Assembly: GCA_003118195.1 (NCBI GenBank)
Contig: BEXV01002128.1
Coordinates: 40,318 to 64,712 of the forward strand
Direction: 5' to 3'
DNA: 24,395 bases
Origin: Hemicentrotus pulcherrimus
Taxonomy: Eukaryota > Echinodermata > Echinoidea > Camarodonta > Strongylocentrotidae
The stretch's first letter is position 1; every line of letters starts with the position of its first letter. The position numbers were made by a program, and so were the translations under genes. This document shows positions 11,101-19,600 of the stretch, piece after piece. A model generated the notes under the pieces. It worked only from the letters and a program-made list of their open reading frames with translations. It was not told the origin of the DNA and searched no databases.

Positions 11101-14100
11101 AGCTAAGCGAACAGGGAATGACGGGGATTATCCAAAGGGAATCGTTAGCTCCGCCTATCCGGATATGACCTTTGATGCAGCCGACTATCAGCGATTCTCA
11201 AAGAGAGAGGTATGCTCCTCGTTTAGTTTAGAGGTTGATCATCCGAATGCGTCAGAGTGTTTTCCATTTCAATTGCGTCAACTTGCGCTAATCAAGTCCC
11301 AGAAGACAATAACGTCATACTTTTGTATTTCGACACAATATTTGCTTTGTTCATTTTGTATTCAAGTTTCACAAATTTTGACGATGTCATTTGCACAATT
11401 CGTGTCAGAGACCGCAAAACCCTCTAACGCAGTCGCATCGTGTACTAAGAGCATAAAGAAACATGACGCAATAGACGTTTTAAAACAGTGGGTAAACTTA
11501 AATTTAAATTGATGACGCGTGATTATGTACATCTACTTTCGGGAACATAAGCTGGAGGACAACTACAACTGAACGGGCAATTGAGCCTAGGAGTGGTAGT
11601 TTCCGGGCGGTATTTGTTCGTGGGATATAAATATTAGAAAACAAATAAAAATTAATGAATACAAAAGCGGGAAAAAACGATTTTTATAATTATGGAAACA
11701 CACATTAATCTCCGATCATTGACTAATATGAATGTCCTATTTCCTGGAATCCGCTAAAGTATCATTGATTTGTCGTTCTGTCCTCACAGGAAGGATTACC
11801 AAATAAAATCAAGGATATCTTATCAATGGAAGAAGACGATAGGTCGCAAGAACAAATACAAAATGTGAGTACAACCTTGATTATAACTGAATTTTATACA
11901 TGAAAGTATATGAAAGTATATACGAAAGGGAAAAAAACTTTGATGTGTGTGAAAAACGGTAGAGCATACATGCATGTCTTTGATAGTCAACTATTTGTAA
12001 GGTTCGTTATCACCGAATGCTCATTAAATAGTAAACAACAAAAATGTCAAGACCATGGTCAAGAAAACCACATCACCCATTTTGCACTTATAGGGAACAA
12101 AATAGTGTAGTAAACCAACGACGTTAATAATAAAGAATAACATTCAACGGATGATAACTCTGCAAACTTAAGACACAAAAATAAAGACCATTTGAAAAAT
12201 CAACTTACAAAAGGAACATCGAAAGGAAAGATAGAGTAAGAAAGAACAAGAACAGGATTTCATTTATCAATTTATACAATTGTATATAAGTTTTGTTTGT
12301 AATTAGTTTCAATACATTTCAAATTTGTTCGCTTATATTATGTACCCAAACAGTGTTTTTCAAATGTTCAAAAGTACCAAGCTCGATTAGCATTACTGCC
12401 ATTTTCGGGGTCCTTTTATATTGTATAAAATAGCTAGGTTATACCTATTGTTTTGGGTTTATCATTGGATACTAAATTTCTACTTAAAGAATAAGGATAT
12501 TTAGTCTGAAAAATAAATGAAAGAAATGGAAGACAATTATACACATTTTATTTTCAGAACCAGCTACTCCTTACTAATAAATGTTATTGTTTTTCGGCAC
12601 AGGTTGTCCGGAGTATGCAGAGTAATGAAGAATTTGCTAAATACCCTCCAGAAATACAAAAGAGGATGTGTAAATATGCTTGGTATGACGTGTAAGTAAA
12701 GACTTATTTATATCTGCTGATGTAGAAATAGGTTAATTGACTGATTGAATGAATGAATTAACAAATTAAGGATCATACTATAATTATGTGACACTAGTAT
12801 TGTATATAAAGATTAATAAGTTTTAAGGACATGGCAATGATGATGGTGATGACAGTGATGGTGATGATAATGATGATGATGGCGATGATGATGGTGATGA
12901 TGATGATGATGATAATGATGATGATGAGATGATGAGATGATGACGACGATCATAATGATTCACATCATTAACATGGGGCCATTTTATATCAAAAACATTA
13001 AAAGGCGGCAATTTAAATTCAATGATGTCAAGTATCAATTCGTAAAATCAGAAAAAAAGAGAGATTGTAAGACATTTGTAAATTAAGCTTTTCAAAAATA
13101 GACTTATTATGATAAATATTAATTGGATAAGTATTTAAAAAATGGCTATCCTTTAACTTCACAGATTCACTCGAAATCGAGTGATCATTCGAGACCAAGA
13201 GCGAGCAGAAGGAATGTATTTTGTCCTGTCTGGCAAACGTAAGTATATCATCTTAAATCTTTAACCCTATCACGCTCTTTACCTTTCCCTTGTTTAAGAC
13301 TTTCTATACTTATCCCGTCATGTAACGACGAAAGAGGAGCGTCGCTTGAATGTCTGAATGGAAATTATGAGGATACTAAATTTGCAATTTACCTCATTAT
13401 TCGCTCTCAATTTTTCGACGACGGTAAAACAATACCACAAATCAAACCCGATAAAAACAAAGATAATTCGTCATAATTCCTTCCTTTAGAGACGCCTCTG
13501 CTCTGCATACTTGTTGGTATGCTTTTGAATCTGTTTCATATTAACTGCATATGTTCAACAAAAACAAAAATTAGGCTTTCTTTTTGAGTGAATAAAGTTG
13601 TGACAGTAGGTACCGGTATATCATAATGTTGTTCTTTTGCAATTGATAAAGTGATCTAACTATAATATCGTTTTAATCATTTTAATGTAGTACGACTAAT
13701 CGATGGATACGAGCCAATGTAAACATCATGAGTTATTATCCCATTAACAATGACGGAGACAGTAACAATGATTGAAAGAATCTGCTGTAGTGCACTATAG
13801 AATAAGTTAACAGTGATGGTAACAATAATAATTATTATAAGAAAAGGAATATGTGAATCTGATGAAGTGAGGTCTAGTGAATCTTTAACTAATGCTGAAA
13901 TGAATCACTTGCATGACTAGATTCACTTTCGTTTATCGTTCCATCGCAGTTACAATGACTACAGCAGGAGCAACATACATTCTAAAGAAAGGAGATAAAT
14001 TTGGGGTAAATATTTGTAATAATTTTTACACTTGATCACTGACTAACCAACTTCTCTAACAACATCTAGTTTCTGAGGTATTGTTATCTATTTATATATT

Positions 14101-16609
14101 AGAAATTGAAAAATATTATAAATACATTATTCCTATCATAAAGTATTCCTAGAGCTGATTTTCTTTACCCTTTTAATTATACATGGCAAATTTCAGCATT
14201 TCGTTACAGTGATATAGTGCCACCTCTCTCCTTTAATAAACATGTGCAAACCAATATTTACTTGACTGAGATTATCCGCTTGCCTTTATCGGAGAGTGTG
14301 AAAACGCTGATAATGTTACCATTAACATTGCCATGTTTGTTTGCATGATAACATAACAGCTCACATGATATGATAAAAGAAAATGACGAACTCGTTTGCC
14401 TGTTACAAGGTCAGGGTTATTAAGTTCAGAAATACTGGTAATGAATCATTAACAGACACAAGTATATAACATGTTTAAATCGGTTCTATCTCTGTTATCC
14501 CGCATTCAGCCCCATCCCCAATGTCCTGACAAAGCAACAGGGATGACGTCATCCACCCCCTTGTTTTATTTATATTGATTCCACTTTCTTTAAAGAAAAA
14601 ATAAGCTTACAATTCAAAAAGGAAAGTACAGGTACATGAGTAATTTACTTTTCGTCCCAGTGTTTCATCCAAGTTTTAGGCATCTTTGATCATCTTCTAA
14701 CCAAATGTGTTAATTGGTTTTTGAGCTACTGATAACAATGTCGTCTTTCTCTTTGTATCTTTGTATCTTTATAGGAATTAGATCTGATAAACAATACCAA
14801 TAGAAGTTGTACAGTGATGTCCAAAGATCAAGTAGAATTATTCTGCATTCATAGCCAGGTACGTATTTAATGTGGTTGTTTGATTTTGTGTGTAATTCTA
14901 AGACATAATTATTAAGAGTAATTTTCAGAAGTGATTGGAATTGGATATCGGTACGCATGTGTTAAGGTGGGCCGGCATCTCATTGACAAAGCCCAGAAAG
15001 AAACGACAATTCAATATTTTGGAAGTAACTGGCATTCACTCAATACTTCAAACAATTCCCTGCATTGTTCAGTATCATTATGATTTCGTTCATGCCTCAT
15101 ATAGGCGTTGTGGCGTGCGCCTGTAATCCAGCTAAAAAGTGGAAGTTACAAACTGATTCAGCTGAGGACACAGGTTCGAAACTGAGTCACGTCTTTCGGA
15201 TGGTGACGTTTAAAGGTCGGTCCCCAGACGTAAATAATCAAACCTGATTGATACACGTCTGTAAAAACCCAATACACACACATATACAACGTGATGCCAA
15301 TATGCTTTTAAACTGATTACCTCTAAAAGAGGAGAATAATAAAAGAACACAAATTAAATTGTTGTCTTAACGTAATGAATATTATATATCTGTCTTTTTT
15401 AAATTCATTCTTAAATTCATTAAGATAGAAATGAAGTGCAACGACCGTTTCTTTCATTGTTTTTTTTTTCTTCTTCATAGGACTATCCTGATATTTTTGA
15501 CACAAAGTTAAACGTGAAGCCTGAAGATTGCCTAGAATATCTCAAGTAAGTTTAGAACAAACTCATATACCAATCTGCCTTTTCCATACATTTCCAACAT
15601 TTTAGACTAGCAGATTCGGAAAGAGGCTTAGAATGATTCTAGTATTTGTGAACATATATCATGTTCATAATGAACCGTTTTAATGGCTACATTCTAGAAA
15701 CTAAAGCTTGATTTTTCTTTACAGCTCAGTGGTAAGATAATGGAGAACGTTTTAAACCATTTGAAAGTCCTTCTTTGAATGTTATCAAATTGAAGCCAAT
15801 TCATGTATCTTATGTTTGACAGGTCTCTTCCAGTATTCAAGGCATGGACGGGACACGACAAACTACCCGACTTTCCCGCAAATTGGGGAGTGCAAAACTA
15901 CAGGTTAGTACAAGGAACAAATACCAGTTAAAATGATTACAAAATTTCAGGAGCCTTTTTTTTCTTCTTACTCTTTATTTTCTTTTAAATTTTTTTTATT
16001 CCTTGTTATCCAGGCAAAATTTGGGGGCAAAAATATATTTTCTTCATTTTTGTTGACAAACTATCAGATAACCTTTTTTTGTTTTGGAAAACTCAGTCTC
16101 ACACCCTCACTCAAAAGGCTTTTGTAGGGATGTTTATTTCACTTCTTCTAACTATATTTAGTTTATTATTACTTTTCCCTGCTTTACCTTCTTTTCAGGT
16201 CGTCCATCAATGTGTATGAAGTTGTCCCTTAGTATATCTGTTCAGGGATATGAGAGTTTATTTCCCTGATCTGTTTGAATGTATAATAAAATGTATTGTG
16301 TAATTTAATATATTCTTCATTTTCACAAAAGTAACTTCTTTCCTTCGCTTTCAATATTTTAACAGAGCCGGCCAAGTAATAGTTCCCGACAGCATTAAGA
16401 ATGAGTGGATTTACGTCATCAAGTCGGTAAGACTATAGTTTCCCTATGAATAATGTCATATTGAATCATTATCTATTCACCACCAACAATTACAAGCATA
16501 AATCAATAAATAAGAGTAGAATATGTATGTTTTGAAGGAACCGAAATATAATGCTGAGAAAGGATAATAATATTGGGGAGGGGGATATGGGAAAAGGAGA
16601 AAGACATTG

Positions 16610-16642
<33 letters not shown>

Positions 16643-19600
16643 GAGGGAGAGAGAGAAAGGGGGAGAGAGAGAGAGCAAGAGAGAAAAAGAAAGAGATGGA
16701 AAAACATGAGTGAGACAGAGAGAGAAAAAGAAGGGTGAAGTACAAGGATAGAATGAACAAGAGAGAAAAAAGAAAGAGATGTAAAGAGAGGGAGATGAGA
16801 GAAAGAGACCAAGAGAGAAGGGTGAAGTACGAGGATAGAAAGAGCAAGAGAGAAACAAAAGGAAATAAATTTGAATTAGTACTTTAAAGAGAGAGAGAGA
16901 GAGAGAGAGAGAGACCAAAAGGAAGGGTGAAGTACTAGAATATTAACAGCAAGAGAGAAAAGGAAAGAGATGGAAAGAGAGAGAGAGAGAGAGAGAGAGA
17001 ATATGTCTCAAAAGTCTACATTGTTTTCTTGTACCTGTTTGCAGGGTACTTGTGACGTTCTGAAGCACCTGAAAGCCGATGTCTGCATGAGAGATAAGAC
17101 GGGGAAGTTCTACAAAGAGTTCAAGAAGGCCGAGAATGCCAAGGAGATTGAAGTTATGAATCGGAAGATGGCCAACAAACTACCACCTCTTACCAGAGGT
17201 AAGATCATCACAATCTCCCCATTCAACTTGACCTCTCTAGATAACTGTACTTCATCTTACTCCAATTTTCTTAATTGTATTAGTCATCATGCTCTAGGAA
17301 TTGTTTGTCTGTTTAAGGCAATTAAGTCCCTTGCTTCACCCCCTTCACATCTCTATTATGAAATTGCTATAGATATAATAGGCTAAACCCATTTACATCC
17401 TAAATCTTCAAAATCCTCTCCAAAAAAAATCACAGGATGAAAAGTTTTTTCTCCTCCTGAAACAATTTTATTCTAGTGTACATGTAAACAATTCAATATA
17501 AAATTTGAACATTTGATAAAATATAAATAGTAAACTAATTGAGAAGTATCCTGTAACACTAGACTCCTACATGACTGCATGTATGTTCACTGTGGCATAT
17601 TATATATTAATTGATTAATTGAATCAACAAGGCCACCTAACCCTTTCCTTTCTAACATTCGCACTCTCAATCAATCACTCTCATCACAGTAACGTTCTTG
17701 ACGACACCCGGACCTAGCAGCACTCGGAGCAGTACCGGTCGGACACTAAGGGATCGGGAGCCCATCTCCGGGATGTCTGATGAGCTAGTGGCCAAGAAGA
17801 AGGGAGGTTCTGATATAACAGTAAGTAATCTCAAAAGTTGGATGGTCTATTATGCAACATGTCATAGATTCTTTTTCATGACTGTCCATTTAATCATTTA
17901 TAATAATGATATTGCAGAGTATGTGCTTTCAAAGAGCTAAATTGGCAATTATTCATTAGACTTTAGCTCCAGCAGCTATTATCATCGCACAATGCACTTC
18001 AAGGTATGCTTCCTACCAGGTAACCATTTTCCTCACCTGGGTGAAGAGTGGCAAATGTAGATTAATGCAAAGGACGTTAGTGCTGTGGCAGGGGTGTTAT
18101 GTCTAGAGAGTACTTTAGTGGGTTTAGTCAGGACAAAGTAACGAGAAGAATTTAGCAAAGAACTGCCACTAGAGCAAGATGTATTCCATAGAGTATTGTT
18201 GAAATTACTTTGATGGCAACTTACACGGAAGAACGCAAAGGATAAAGTGAACTGCACCTGAAACTTTACACCTATTTTTTTCTCTTCTAAACATTACTCT
18301 TGAAATAAAACAAAAATTGATTGATCTGTCACAATGGCAAGGTTGCTTTAGAACCGATGATTAAAAAAACAATAAGGAAAAAAATAAAATTGGACATTGT
18401 TCCAGTAAAAATATCAGTGGACAGTCAAATGGCATGGGTTAAAAAATCTCTGCCATTAGACAATAATCTACAAACCGGTACATGTATGCCGCTCTTGATC
18501 CAAAGGTTGCAAGTATAAACCTGGTATAGAAATTAAACTGAACGTTTAAGTGCCATGTAGTAGATGAGCCAATGACACAGTCTAATAAATTTCTACACCA
18601 CATTAAAACCAGTGGTACGTGCAAATTAAATGTTAAACTATAAATATTTAACAATATTTTTTATTTAATTTAATTTTTTTTTTTAAAATAGGATACTGTT
18701 TTTAGGAGTAAGAGCATTCTCCAATGTATGAGGAGTGGGAGTCATCCAGATACACCATACTGTGTGAGGGTAGGAGAACTAGAAGCAGGAGATATCTTTG
18801 TAAGTATAACAATGATGGTGGTGGTGGTGGTGGTGGTGGTAGTGGTGATGATGATGATGATTGTGATGATGAAGATGATGATGATGATGATGATGGTGTT
18901 GGTGATGATGATGTTGGTGATGATGATGATGAAGAAGGTTATGGTGATAATGATGATAATGGTGGTGGTGGTGGTAAGTCATTTTTTTTAAGGTCAGCCT
19001 TTTTGCTCAAAAATACACACATAAAAAAAAATATGGCAAATATAAAAAATGTGACAAACAAGTATTTATCTTGACAAAAGGATACTTTAATAGAACAATA
19101 AAGTACTGCATATGTCCAAAAAAAAAAAAAAAAGAAAAAAGAAGCGATATAAACAGGTTCGTTATAAATAAGTCAGACTGTACATGATTAAAAACCAATG
19201 CTCACATATTTTTTCTTATTTACAATCAATGAGCAATAAAACATACATTTAATTATTTATGAACCATTTTATACAAAACAATGTCAATTGCAGCCAGGTC
19301 TAATCTCATAACTTTAACCACAGCTTAATTACACTGTAAGCAATCATTTTTCACACACAATTTCAGAGTTAATATAACAAAGATTATTGATAGAATATAT
19401 TCATTCTTCCATACTATTAGAAATATTGTTTTGCCACTAACAGCAGAAGGTCATTAGCACACATACATGCCCCAAAGCAAATTTCTGAAAACTTGCTTCT
19501 AAGGTTTTGAATGCTTTATACAATTACTAGTATATTATTCATTTAACATGACAGGATTTTTTTTTCTCTCTATTGACCAATAAAAAGAGAAAATATATTG

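Larger units (their letters stand above)
10510..12602 (+). other. Introns 3, 4 and 5: no other features seen
   Basis: The intervals 10510-11025, 11210-11789 and 11865-12602 are AT-rich and apparently unique. Read-through frames into these introns are not supported, because good donors end exons 4 and 5. No SINE or MITE was recognised. Confidence 0.6.

Noticed and set aside
15065..15247. Open frames through the 7SL-like SINE
   Set aside because: They cover the retroelement and have no protein features. Retroelement structure explains the region better.
16477..16918. Three overlapping Leu/Ser-rich minus-strand frames resembling membrane proteins
   Set aside because: They read the CT strand of the GA repeat. 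The hydrophobic look is a repeat artefact.
18724..19074. Asp-rich, Met/Val-rich and His-rich frames
   Set aside because: Translations of the GGT/GAT microsatellite just after the exon 15 donor. The donor and phase show that coding ends at 18799.
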